Shown here: positions 18,809-26,562 of the stretch, piece by piece | Numbering within the stretch: position 1 is the first letter of the stretch | How the letters are laid out: every line of letters starts with the position of its first letter | Assembly (NCBI RefSeq): GCF_022878925.1 | Contig: NZ_CP084627.1 | Location: forward strand, 1,054,001-1,118,000 | Direction of reading: 5' to 3' | From: Caballeronia sp. TF1N1 | Lineage (GTDB): Bacteria > Pseudomonadota > Gammaproteobacteria > Burkholderiales > Burkholderiaceae | Length of the DNA: 64,000 nt | Program-made: the position numbers and the translations under genes | Notes under the pieces: generated by a model | What the model saw: the letters and a program-made list of their open reading frames with translations, nothing else | The model's database searches: none | What the model was told of the DNA's origin: nothing

Positions 18809-20605
18809 TTAGAGTTGGGCCGTCATCTGGAATCCAACCGTAACGCGTGAGGTTGGAAACCCTGACGGCTTGTAGATTGGCGTGCCGGCAAAAAGGTCGT
18901 AACTCAATCCAGCATATTTCGTTGGGACGCCGCCGCGAATGCCGATTACCGCGCCCACGAGCTGCGTTCCCGCGAGGAACGCCGTGTTCGGGCCAAACAC
19001 GCGTCCATAGTCGATGCCTGCGTAGAGCGCTTGCCCCGTCTTTCCGATCGGCGCTTGCAGCTCGTTGCGCCAGTAGAAGCCGCGTTCGGCCGCGAGCATC
19101 TGTTCACCGTCGAAGCCACGCACCGTATAGCGGCTGCCGATGGTCAGATCGTCGATGTAGTTGAGCGTGTCGTTCGTGTACTGGCCGTGGATCGTCGTCA
19201 CGTAGCGAAGCGCTTGATTTGCGATGGCTAACGGCACCGAGAGGTTCGCATCGAGCACGGCCATGTGGAAGCGGTAAGTCGGGCCGCTTGGCTTGGTCGC
19301 CGGCGTCGGTGCGATATTCGGGTCGGGCGGCAAGGATGGATCGGGCGTCGCGCCAAATGCGCCGATGCCCTGGCGAAACGCAAGCGTGCCGTCGAACTGC
19401 GCACCACCCAGGTAATGCCGATCCGTCAGACCAAGTTCCAGGAACGTGTTGTTGCGGTGCTGGAGTTCGATCTCGGTGTCGTCGATGAAGCTCGCGCCGA
19501 AGCGCTTCGACAGTTGCACGTAGGTGCCGAACACGTCGCTTTGTCCGCGATGTAAGACGCGCGCGAGTTTGACGCCGGCGGTCTGTGAGTTGCCACTCGA
19601 CACGAAGGTCTGGTTGGCGCCCGCGATCTGTTGATAGTACGTGTTGGTGTTGCCGAAGACGGTCGCGGTCCAATAGCCCCATGGCATCGAATACGATCCG
19701 TTGAAGCCATGCGAGCCCAAGCCCTTGTCGCCGAACTCGAGGTCCTGATTTGCGCCGACAGTGAGGACGTCATTCAGGCCAAGGAGATTGTCGATGCCGA
19801 GACTGAGGTTGCCTTGGAGCTTACCCGTCGCGCGGCTGCCCGAGTTATCGACCGATGCGACGAACGAATAAGGCTTGCCGCGCTTGACCGTGAGCACGAC
19901 ATCGCTCTCGCCGGGGATGTCGGTCGGCTCGATCTTCATGTCCGCATCTTGACTGGCGACGCGCTTCATCTGTTCGATGCCTTGTTCAAGGTCGCGCAAG
20001 TCGAGGACGTCGCCGGGTCTTGTGGGGAAAGCGGTTTTCCACGAGCCCCGTGACATGGGTTCGGCGAACCGTATGTCACGAATGACGCCGGGGACCAGCG
20101 CGAACTTGAGCGTGCCATGCGACAGGTCTTGCTCGGGTAACAACACGCGTGTGGTGATGTAGCCGCGACTCAGGATCGCTTGCTGCAAGCCCTTGGTCAG
20201 CAGGTTCACGCCTTCTTTGCCGATGCATTGATCGGTGTAGTGGCCGAGCCACTCACGCGCGAACGCAAACGGATCGAGCGGTAAGGCCGATGCGCCTTTG
20301 GCGCGTATCGCGTCGGGCAGGCTTGGTGGAACGTCGAGCGTGAACGTGTTGATGCGAAAGCACGGCGATTCGGTTGGCAGGGTTGAAAAGTCCTGAGCAC
20401 CGGGAACGGCTGAACGCACGGCGGGAGCTTGCACGGCGTCGTCGCGTTGCTGCGCTTCGCGTTGCTGCTGGACCTGTTGTTCTTGCTGGGCGTTGGCGCG
20501 TGTCGCTGCCGCTTCGTCTGCCATGCTCGGCGCTTGCTGCGCGTGGACTGCGAGTGGTATCAAGGCTATAAGCGGCAAAGCCGCCAGCCTTCTACAAATT
20601 TTCAT
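18809..20605 (-). CDS. Two-partner secretion transporter, CdiB/ShlB/FhaC family
   Basis: This outer-membrane protein exports a TpsA/CdiA exoprotein from the periplasm to the cell surface. The 598-residue product has a signal peptide (cut near VHAQQ), a Gln/Glu/Arg-rich segment, POTRA domains at about 80-230, and a 16-strand beta-barrel with the conserved lid-loop motif YTVRGFDGE near residue 490. It ends in a Leu rather than an aromatic residue. It lies downstream of the cdiA remnant in the same direction, the order found in Burkholderia bcpAIOB loci. The gene seems intact even though its exoprotein partner is truncated. It may serve another exoprotein elsewhere, or be on its way to loss. Confidence 0.9.
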   Translation of the reverse strand: MKICRRLAALPLIALIPLAVHAQQAPSMADEAAATRANAQQEQQVQQQREAQQRDDAVQAPAVRSAVPGAQDFSTLPTESPCFRINTFTLDVPPSLPDAIRAKGASALPLDPFAFAREWLGHYTDQCIGKEGVNLLTKGLQQAILSRGYITTRVLLPEQDLSHGTLKFALVPGVIRDIRFAEPMSRGSWKTAFPTRPGDVLDLRDLEQGIEQMKRVASQDADMKIEPTDIPGESDVVLTVKRGKPYSFVASVDNSGSRATGKLQGNLSLGIDNLLGLNDVLTVGANQDLEFGDKGLGSHGFNGSYSMPWGYWTATVFGNTNTYYQQIAGANQTFVSSGNSQTAGVKLARVLHRGQSDVFGTYVQLSKRFGASFIDDTEIELQHRNNTFLELGLTDRHYLGGAQFDGTLAFRQGIGAFGATPDPSLPPDPNIAPTPATKPSGPTYRFHMAVLDANLSVPLAIANQALRYVTTIHGQYTNDTLNYIDDLTIGSRYTVRGFDGEQMLAAERGFYWRNELQAPIGKTGQALYAGIDYGRVFGPNTAFLAGTQLVGAVIGIRGGVPTKYAGLSYDLFAGTPIYKPSGFPTSRVTVGFQMTAQL

Positions 20606-21124
20606 GCTTAGTATGAATCCGTTTCTATGACTTCTGTGCGTTTCAGACTCACTGGAGCAAGCAGTCTTGCCGTCCAGTTAAACCCGAATCGAACTAAGTT
20701 TTTTCAATGAGTATGCTGGAACATTAAGTGAGCTTAGGAATCTCCTAAGCCGCGTCGGCTTTCAGAAAAGGTACATTCATCTCAAAGCCAACCACGTCAG
20801 AACAACGCAAGACTTCTCATTTCTGCCTCACGCACACATGCCAAATTCAAAGCTCTAGCTATTGCATCATCGATCGCCAAATCCGCGCCGTCTGCGACAA
20901 TAGAATCATCCGCGTCTATCAAGCATATTCGGATGCTATCGCCGATACCGCGTTGGCTGAAGGAACATTCGTTTCACCGCCATTAATCAATGACTTACAG
21001 CGATCAAAATGAGCGTTTAAACCGTGTCTTTTAGCACCTCTCAGTCCCGATCCCAATCTTTCAAGGGGTTCCGCGAGGGACGCTCAAAAATCAGGCAAAA
21101 AATGTGTATAAGACGTAGGTTTAA
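20606..21124. other. Gene-poor AT-rich gap upstream of cdiB
   Basis: About 520 bases with no complete gene. It is clearly poorer in G and C than the flanks, with tracts such as AAGTTTTTTCAATGAG. It contains one open frame fragment at 20797-20973 on the minus strand. In bcpAIOB loci the small lipoprotein gene bcpO would lie here; no lipoprotein signal peptide is visible. Confidence 0.5.
20797..20973 (-). pseudogene. Remnant coding fragment in CDI locus
   Basis: A 58-residue open stretch bounded by stops, without an ATG or GTG start, ending in REAEMRSLALF. The amino-acid composition (IRICLIDADDSIVADGA and DDAIARALNLACV) reads like part of a real folded protein rather than a random frame. No family is recognised. 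Its position between the immunity-like genes and cdiB suggests it is the end of an older immunity gene or related module whose beginning has been lost. Confidence 0.3.
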
Positions 21125-21474
21125 CTACCCCGTTATTGAGTCGGCTCCGATCTCCAAGCGTTGTCGAACATCACGCGAATGCCGCTTTTTCTGGTAGATA
21201 TCAAAAGCGATTATCTTCAACGAGGGAGGGTCACTCTCCGCATACGCCCATCTGGGAATATCAATTTTCGCAATCTCTGTCGAATTGACCAGAATCCAAT
21301 AAGTATCCTCACCCTGTTCGGGTATCCAATGCACTGCAAATGCCTTCTTCGGTTCCGGAAAGAAACTGCGCAAAGAAGTCTCAAAGCATCGTTACTAGCC
21401 AGCAAGCTAGTTGAACTTTGAAGTAGGCGCTGCCGAGCGGCTTCCACTGTTATCTTGCTTGCATCACTTGGCAC
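21125..21474 (-). pseudogene. Small immunity-like gene, apparently split by a frameshift
   Basis: Two overlapping frames join into one sensible protein of about 115 residues. The first, from an ATG at 21474, reads PSDASKITVEAARQRLLQ and continues to about NDALRLL near 21375. The second, from about 21373 to 21125, continues with RSFFPEPKKAFAVHW, then ILVNSTEIAKIDIPRW, and ends near 21125. Frame 2 has no good start of its own (only a TTG) and has a stop just upstream, so a single-base indel around 21370-21385 is the simplest reading. The size, the acidic/aromatic composition and the place downstream of cdiA fragments fit an immunity protein. Its start overlaps the end of the 21464 gene by 11 bases. 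Confidence 0.45.
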
Positions 21475-21997
21475 TTACCCCGTAATTTCTAATAATTTTA
21501 CTTATAAAGTCTCGATCAAACACTTCGTGAAAAACCGAGCAGGAATTATGCTGAGCTTTCGCGAAATCGTCTAGGGAAAGGAACCAATCTTTTTTAATCG
21601 CATCGAATACCGATACCATCTCCGTGTCGTTACTTCTGAAAGCAAGAATTCCCCAATTTACGGGTATATCTTGCGCCATCACCCATCGCCCTTCATCCGA
21701 AAAAACAATAAATCCAAATGGATTTCCAGCATCAACAAGCTCGTCATCCAATATTTTTATTTTCTCTGCCCGATTTTCCGCTTGCGAAATTTTCATTAGC
21801 GGTTTCAAGGTATTTGCGCAATAACCATCTATTCCTTGCCGATGTAAAACAGCGTTCTGCAACTCTATAAAAAAGGCGGGCTCCGCCCTCAAAAAAAAGT
21901 CATAAAATAAAAATCTATCATAGTCTTCTGATACAAATTTATTCGGCAACGTTGGCTTGCCGATAATAATTTTCGATATCGAATTCATATGCTTCAT
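21464..21997 (-). CDS. Probable CDI immunity protein, unrecognised family
   Basis: A 177-residue soluble, acidic protein (MKHMNSISKIIIGKPTLPN start, GFIVFSDEGRWVMAQDIP in the middle). I do not recognise a family. Its DNA is strikingly AT-rich: the line of bases 21481-21540 holds only 19 G or C in 60. It starts with an ATG that overlaps, in an ATGA, the stop of the second exoprotein C-terminal fragment, which is the kind of coupling seen between cdiA and cdiI. The next ATG is three codons later. Position, size and base composition make an immunity role the best guess; direct evidence is lacking. Confidence 0.6.
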   Translation of the reverse strand: MKHMNSISKIIIGKPTLPNKFVSEDYDRFLFYDFFLRAEPAFFIELQNAVLHRQGIDGYCANTLKPLMKISQAENRAEKIKILDDELVDAGNPFGFIVFSDEGRWVMAQDIPVNWGILAFRSNDTEMVSVFDAIKKDWFLSLDDFAKAQHNSCSVFHEVFDRDFISKIIRNYGVSAK

Positions 21998-22140
21998 TTC
22001 GAGTTAAATCTCAATTTGGTTGCTTGCCCCATTACGGTGACGCCTGCCGCGCCTTGCGCCGCGCTACCAATGCCGCCGCCTCCAAGACCACCAATTAGCG
22101 CGCCACCCGCAATGTGAAGGGCGATGCAATTCGCCCACTT
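21994..22140 (-). pseudogene. Remnant of a second CdiA pre-toxin/C-terminal module
   Basis: A 48-residue open stretch with no start codon, ending in TKLRFNSK. Its first part (ANCIALHIAGGALIGGLGGG at 22075-22134) is nearly identical to residues 35-54 of the exoprotein fragment at 22407-23228, where the peptide reads ALHVAGGALIGGLGGG. Just before it the bases TTGGGATGAAAGTGGG match TTGGGATGAGGGAGGC of the other copy, but one G is missing and the frame is broken. After the Gly-rich block the two sequences differ. The stop overlaps the start of the 21464 gene. Confidence 0.6.
22075..22134 (-). repeat. Duplicated pre-toxin peptide segment, copy 2
   Basis: These 60 bases encode ALHIAGGALIGGLGGG with flanks and match the coding segment 23067-23126 of the neighbouring exoprotein fragment. 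The pair marks two separate C-terminal modules of the same exoprotein type. Confidence 0.65.
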
Positions 22141-22214
22141 TCATCCCAAATGATTTAGTCATATCACAACATCATCCAAGCTGGGTCATTCAATTGGTCA
22201 GCTATTCATGAGTT

Positions 22215-22346
22215 TCACAATCCATAGCGTGGCAATGATGAAAACACCACTGCAACGGTACACCAATAAAATACCTTTCCTTTTTGGGTCAGTTTTTTGT
22301 GCCGCTCCTCTGTGGGACCAGGTAATCCAACCATAGGCAACCTCAT
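22215..22346 (-). CDS. Tiny membrane-type ORF, candidate immunity protein (possibly frameshifted)
   Basis: A 43-residue frame starting at an ATG at 22346 and beginning MRLPMVGLPGPTEERHKKL, with a hydrophobic end (YWCTVAVVF). Near 22250 a neighbouring frame continues with GVFIIATLWIVKLMNS, which would complete a single transmembrane helix, so a frameshift may have shortened the gene. It lies 60 bases beyond the stop of the exoprotein fragment at 22407. A small membrane protein there would fit an immunity protein against a membrane-active toxin. Evidence is thin: no ribosome site and no known homologue. Confidence 0.3.
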   Translation of the reverse strand: MRLPMVGLPGPTEERHKKLTQKGKVFYWCTVAVVFSSLPRYGL

Positions 22347-22406
22347 TTTCTATTATCCAATAATGGAAAGGAATGACTCCAAGGCGTTATGCCCGCTGCG
22401 ATTCCA

Positions 22407-23228
22407 CTAGATGAACCAAGGCCTATTTTCCACAGCTGTTGCCCCTCCATATGCGTGTGTGATACCTCCTACTATACTCAGCGGTAAAGGCGTCGGTATT
22501 GACACTGCGAATTGATTCCCATCGCCGTTCATAAACTCGTTCGTTGCGTTCGCGCTGTAAGCCCCAAAAATCCAACCGATCGTTGCTGCAAAGCTTGGAT
22601 TCCAAGCCGGAGCGGGAAAGGACTGCGAAACGCCAGCGGACGCATAAGCGGTCCCATCAGCCAAATTGACTGCACCGCCAACAGTACCGGAAAGAATAGA
22701 ACCGCTCACGTTTGCATAATTCGGGGAGATCGAATCTAAGGCTGCTTGTGAATTAGCTGCATCTGCATGGACCGCAGTTACCACCAGCGAGGCATTGCAT
22801 ACCCACAGACCACTGCACACCTTTGAGAGGCCAGTTTTTTTCGGATCGAGTATTTGGTTGTACAACTCTACCGCCGAACCCGTCGCCGCACCCGCTGTAC
22901 CACCAATAAGCGCGCCGCCCGTACTCGCCGCCACGTTTGCGGCAAGAGTGCCGAGCAAGTCCGATCCCGTTTCCGATGCCACGTTCCTCGAAAGGTTATC
23001 CAGTTGGTTTGCCAATTTCGAGACAAGTCCTGCGCCCGCGGCAGCGCCCACCGCTGTGACGACACTGCCTCCGCCTAATCCGCCAATCAGCGCACCACCC
23101 GCCACGTGCAAAGCAATCCGGTTCGCGCCTCCCTCATCCCAATCACCAGCACCCAACACGCCCACCGTTGTCAAACTCCGTTTTTCCTCGACGCGCCAAG
23201 CACTTACAACCCGGTTTCTCCGACGCAC
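22407..23228 (-). CDS. Detached CdiA/TpsA pre-toxin and C-terminal toxin-region fragment
   Basis: A 273-residue frame opening at a GTG without a clear ribosome site. Residues about 30-150 are Gly/Ala-rich with ALHVAGGALIGGLGGG, TGGALIGGTAGAATGSAVEL and similar glycine-zipper blocks, as seen in the region before the toxin domain of large filamentous haemagglutinin/CdiA proteins. Residues about 150-273 (ASLVVTAVHADA, FPAPAWNPSFAATIGWIFGA, ITHAYGGATAVE) form a distinct C-terminal domain without enzyme-like catalytic residues, which suggests a membrane-active rather than nuclease toxin. No signal peptide or TPS domain is present, so alone it cannot be secreted. It lies 167 bases downstream of the truncated exoprotein, in the same direction. 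Confidence 0.6.
   Translation of the reverse strand: MRRRNRVVSAWRVEEKRSLTTVGVLGAGDWDEGGANRIALHVAGGALIGGLGGGSVVTAVGAAAGAGLVSKLANQLDNLSRNVASETGSDLLGTLAANVAASTGGALIGGTAGAATGSAVELYNQILDPKKTGLSKVCSGLWVCNASLVVTAVHADAANSQAALDSISPNYANVSGSILSGTVGGAVNLADGTAYASAGVSQSFPAPAWNPSFAATIGWIFGAYSANATNEFMNGDGNQFAVSIPTPLPLSIVGGITHAYGGATAVENRPWFI
23067..23126 (-). repeat. Duplicated pre-toxin peptide segment, copy 1
   Basis: Encodes ALHVAGGALIGGLGGG within the 22407-23228 fragment; paired with 22075-22134. Eight bases outside it lies TCATCCCAA (23134-23142), which recurs at 22141-22149 beside copy 2 and at 23304-23312. Confidence 0.65.
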
Positions 23229-23395
23229 CTGACACCCAGCAATTTTTTTCCCCGACGCGGTTTTGAGCTTAGAGAGGCGAGTTTGCCAGATGACGCGCCG
23301 CGCTCATCCCAATAACATCGCATGACGAACCATTTATCCCGCCGGGGCTGACGGCTGCCGCAGGCAACACTCACGGCCCGCTGACCACAACCAGT
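23229..23395. other. Rearranged spacer between exoprotein N-terminus and C-terminal fragment
   Basis: The gap contains no intact gene. On the minus strand it starts with a third copy of TTGGGATGAG (plus-strand TCATCCCAA at 23304-23312) followed by about 170 bases that do not continue the exoprotein, up to the next copy at 23134-23142. It is best read as scar sequence from recombination. Confidence 0.45.
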
Positions 23396-25123
23396 TCACA
23401 TGGAGAACTGACCATGGCTGACGCCAATCTTAAACCACGTCGCACACACGACGAACACCGACAGCGCCGCCCCGCTTTGCATCGTCCCCTGATTGTTCGC
23501 GATGATGCCGCCGCGCACCTGCATCGCGCCTTGCGATACGAGCGAGCCGCTCTGGTTGGCAATCTGACTCGCGCTCTGCACGATGAGCGGTCCTTGCGCC
23601 GAAACCTGGCCCCCTTGATTCGAGAGCCTGCCCGCGTCGAGCGTCACACTTCCGCCAGCCGTCAAGGCCCCGTGATCATTTACAAGCGCGCCTGCTGCAC
23701 GGGCCACCACCGATGAACCCGCGCTCGTCGTCGCGCCCGACAGGTTTAGATCACCTGCGGTCGCGGACAATGAAACGTCGCCGTTTGCCGCGGTCTGGCT
23801 GCCCGCAAGATTGATGCTGCTGCCGGAGAGCGTCGCACTTGCGCCCGCCACGTTCTGACCGGTCGCGCTTACCGCACCCGAGGCCATGACGGTCAGAACG
23901 CCGCTCTGAGCGACCGCGCCATTGGTACTCACGCCCGCGCCGAGCGTCCCCGTCGATGCGACGCTGCCTGCGCTGACTGACGTGTTCTGCTGCGCGGCCA
24001 GTGTGCCGCTATTGTTCAGCGCACCACTCGTCGTGGCGATGACATTGCCTTGCGCGTAAGTCGTGCCACTGTTCGCAATGCCATCGCGCGCCGATGCGTT
24101 GATCGAGCCGCTGGCATTGGTTGTTCCGGCAAGCACGAGTTGACCATTCGACTGCAGCGTCAGATCGCCGGCTTGCGCGGCCAGCACACCCTTGGTCGAT
24201 ACCCCGACGCCGTACTCGTTGCTCGTGAGAAAGATCCGGTTGGCGTACATACCACCCAGGGCGCTCACGTCGATCGCAACTGCCGGTGCTGTACCATTGC
24301 CAGCGATGGGCGTCGCGGCAAGAGTGTCGTGATCAACCTGATTTGAACCTGCGATGGCGTTCAAATTGTTGGCGTACACCGCCGCATTGATTTGAATCGC
24401 GCGAGCCAGAAGATCAACTTGATCGACGTTGGTGGCGTTCAGCCCCGCGCCTTGCACGGTGATATTGCCGCCCGTGACATTGAAGCCCGCGAGACTGCCG
24501 TTCGGGCCATAATTCGGCGTGCCGGTGGTGAGAATGACGCGCGAGGTGTTGATGAAGCCCGCGCCGTCGACTACCAAGCCATTCGGATTGGCGACGACCA
24601 CCTCTGCTTTAGACCCCGCAACTTCCAAATACCCGTGCAGTTGCGAAGGCGCATTGCTCATCACCTGATTGACGATGATCTTCGCTGAATTGCCGGGCGT
24701 CAGATTCCCATTACCCGAGATGTATCCCGCTAGCTGGCTTTGGATATTGACCGGCGAATTATTGAGAATCGCGCCCTTCGCAAGCACGTCGAATTGTGAA
24801 AAATTATTGACGGAAACACCGCTGCCGGACGGTCTTGCGATATTGACCTGATTCAAACCATTCTGAGTTTGAATGACCTGCGCGCCGGAGCTTGGCGCGC
24901 CAACGATCTGTGCAAGCGCCAGTCCGGACGCCGAACCGAGCAGCAGCATGGCGGCCCAGGCCGTTGCGCTAAAAGCTGATTGAAACATCGAGGCGACAGG
25001 CGCGCGCCGTGCAAGACCTTCTCCCCGTGCAGCACCATTACCGTGGGCCGATGCAAACTCAGCTACTACCACCAACATACGTCGCACGCGACTGAAAACC
25101 ATCCGGTAGGAATGCTTATTCAT
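23396..25123 (-). CDS. Truncated filamentous haemagglutinin / CdiA-type exoprotein (TpsA), N-terminal part
   Basis: Intact proteins of this family are several thousand residues long; this one stops after 575. It starts with an extended signal peptide region (MNKHSYRMVFSRVRRMLV) and a second hydrophobic core (residues 52-72), then the haemagglutination-activity TPS domain at about 75-240 with the NPNG motif (VVVANPNGLVVDGAGFIN), recognised by the outer-membrane transporter. Residues 290-555 are haemagglutinin repeats. After QSGAALSV the sequence changes abruptly to FVVCATWFKIGVSHGQFSM and ends, so a deletion or insertion junction lies near 23455. The cognate transporter is encoded at 18809. 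The protein could still be secreted but would carry no toxin. Confidence 0.85.
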   Translation of the reverse strand: MNKHSYRMVFSRVRRMLVVVAEFASAHGNGAARGEGLARRAPVASMFQSAFSATAWAAMLLLGSASGLALAQIVGAPSSGAQVIQTQNGLNQVNIARPSGSGVSVNNFSQFDVLAKGAILNNSPVNIQSQLAGYISGNGNLTPGNSAKIIVNQVMSNAPSQLHGYLEVAGSKAEVVVANPNGLVVDGAGFINTSRVILTTGTPNYGPNGSLAGFNVTGGNITVQGAGLNATNVDQVDLLARAIQINAAVYANNLNAIAGSNQVDHDTLAATPIAGNGTAPAVAIDVSALGGMYANRIFLTSNEYGVGVSTKGVLAAQAGDLTLQSNGQLVLAGTTNASGSINASARDGIANSGTTYAQGNVIATTSGALNNSGTLAAQQNTSVSAGSVASTGTLGAGVSTNGAVAQSGVLTVMASGAVSATGQNVAGASATLSGSSINLAGSQTAANGDVSLSATAGDLNLSGATTSAGSSVVARAAGALVNDHGALTAGGSVTLDAGRLSNQGGQVSAQGPLIVQSASQIANQSGSLVSQGAMQVRGGIIANNQGTMQSGAALSVFVVCATWFKIGVSHGQFSM

Positions 25124-25568
25124 TTTCTTATAGTTTTATAAAAATTTAAAACGCAGGTAACGCCCGAAGCGGAAGGTCGCTATTTACTCGCGGATTAACC
25201 GTTCGTAACAATCAGAATGTTCCCACTTTGATGGGACGCCGGACATTCGACAAAAGGACTTGTCGCGAACGAAAAGCAGAACAAAGTCACACGCTTGCAA
25301 GACGCGGATTGCAAACGCGGTATCGGGTCCGAAGCGTTCGGTAGCGTTCCGAAATCAGTCGAGCTAAGGGCATGCAGACATCGTCGACGAAGGTGTCGAA
25401 AACTGTCTACGTTTGTCGCGCGTGCCACGCATTACTTGCAATGGCGTTGCGTGGCTTATGGACGATCACGTTAGCAACTGGCGCGTGCACATAGCACCAC
25501 CTGTCCGAATCATGCGATGTGGTCAGTCAGAAAACCCAGTGATGGAGAATCAACGGCGAATACCAATA
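25124..25568. other. Intergenic region upstream of the exoprotein gene
   Basis: About 445 bases with no gene supported. The 60 bases nearest the exoprotein start are AT-rich (TTTTATAAAACTATAAG on the minus strand, immediately upstream of ATG) and probably hold its leader and promoter. A direct TTGCAA repeat lies near 25300. No terminator or repeat element is evident otherwise. Confidence 0.4.
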
Positions 25569-26087
25569 TCAACGATAAACCGGATGCCACAGCAAACAAG
25601 GCAGACCTGCAGCATCGACATAAACCACGGCGTTCTGCTCGAACTTTTGCATAAGCGCATCGGCAAATTGGCGTGTCGTGCCGAGGACGAAGAGACTTGC
25701 TTCGGCGGTCCACTTTCCCTTCGGATCGATGCCGGCTCCGGGCAGCGCATGCAAGCCCGCTCGTTCGATATGGTCGATCAGCAAGCACTGCCGCTTTGCG
25801 TTATGCGCCGGTTCAAGCACGTGTCCGAATGGATTGAAGGCCGTCACGAACACCGCGCTAAAGACATGATGCCTTGAAAGAAGTGAAGCAACATCGGCAT
25901 TATGCTCGCCGATTTTCATCTCCACGACCGGCTCGATATCGATGCGATAAATCGCATCGCGGTAACTATCTCGCGTCGCGTCCGAAAGGCTCGGGCTGGG
26001 CTGAAACCGTTGATGCTCGTCGTGGTTCATGTAGGTAATCCGCGAATCGGCGGCTGAGAAAGCATGCGCTGAAGACGCACGTTGCAT
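25569..26087 (-). CDS. DUF3293 domain-containing protein
   Basis: A 172-residue cytoplasmic protein. The central region carries the DUF3293 pattern: VFVTAFNPFGHVLEPAHNAKR, then LLIDHIERAGLHALPGAG with a following DPKGKW, and EASLFVLG with FEQNAVVYVDAAG near the end. The function of this family is unknown. A second ATG at 26030 (MNHDEHQRF) is an equally likely start since neither has a clear ribosome site. It stands alone between the exoprotein gene and a small gene on the same strand. Confidence 0.78.
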   Translation of the reverse strand: MQRASSAHAFSAADSRITYMNHDEHQRFQPSPSLSDATRDSYRDAIYRIDIEPVVEMKIGEHNADVASLLSRHHVFSAVFVTAFNPFGHVLEPAHNAKRQCLLIDHIERAGLHALPGAGIDPKGKWTAEASLFVLGTTRQFADALMQKFEQNAVVYVDAAGLPCLLWHPVYR

Positions 26088-26322
26088 CTCGAACTTTACC
26101 GCGCTCGACTTAGCGGATCGATGAAACGCAGACTACCGCACGGCGAAGCGAATTCATGCAAGGCATCGCGAAGCGGAGTGCATCGAGAGAGAGAAGCAGA
26201 GAGACATCGACCCATGCGATTCGTGTCGATAACGACGCGCAGCGTGTCACGCATAACGCAGCCGAAAATAAAACGCAGAGAAGCTAGAAGACAGAGAAGC
26301 AACGAGGCCCGGCGATCGTCCG

Positions 26323-26562
26323 TTATGTGCAGCCCTGCTGCCGCTCACCGCGGCTGAAGATTTGACGCGAACGCCAGTCGTCGGAGCGAAGCACTTGCTC
26401 GCCGTCTTCGCGCGCTTCCTCTTCCGTATCGAAACCTTCGTCGCTATAAGCGGCGATTTTCATGCCGACACCCGCGGCACGTTCGACGGTGATGGCCCAA
26501 TGCCAGCCGCCTTCCTGATAAAAAACATGCAGCGTCGGCAGAGACGATAAGGTCAAGTCCAT
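26323..26562 (-). CDS. Small conserved protein (79 aa), unknown function
   Basis: An acidic 79-residue protein beginning MDLTLSSLPTLHVFYQ, with a strongly acidic FDTEEEAREDGEQVLR segment and a basic Gln-rich end. No family is recognised. AGGAG nine bases before the ATG supports it as a real gene. The preceding stretch 26088-26322 holds no gene, only purine-rich sequence with several GAGA runs. Confidence 0.55.
   Translation of the reverse strand: MDLTLSSLPTLHVFYQEGGWHWAITVERAAGVGMKIAAYSDEGFDTEEEAREDGEQVLRSDDWRSRQIFSRGERQQGCT

Noticed and set aside
26088..26322. Purine-rich GAGA-containing stretch.
   Set aside because: Low-complexity sequence without repeats of definite length or a coding frame.
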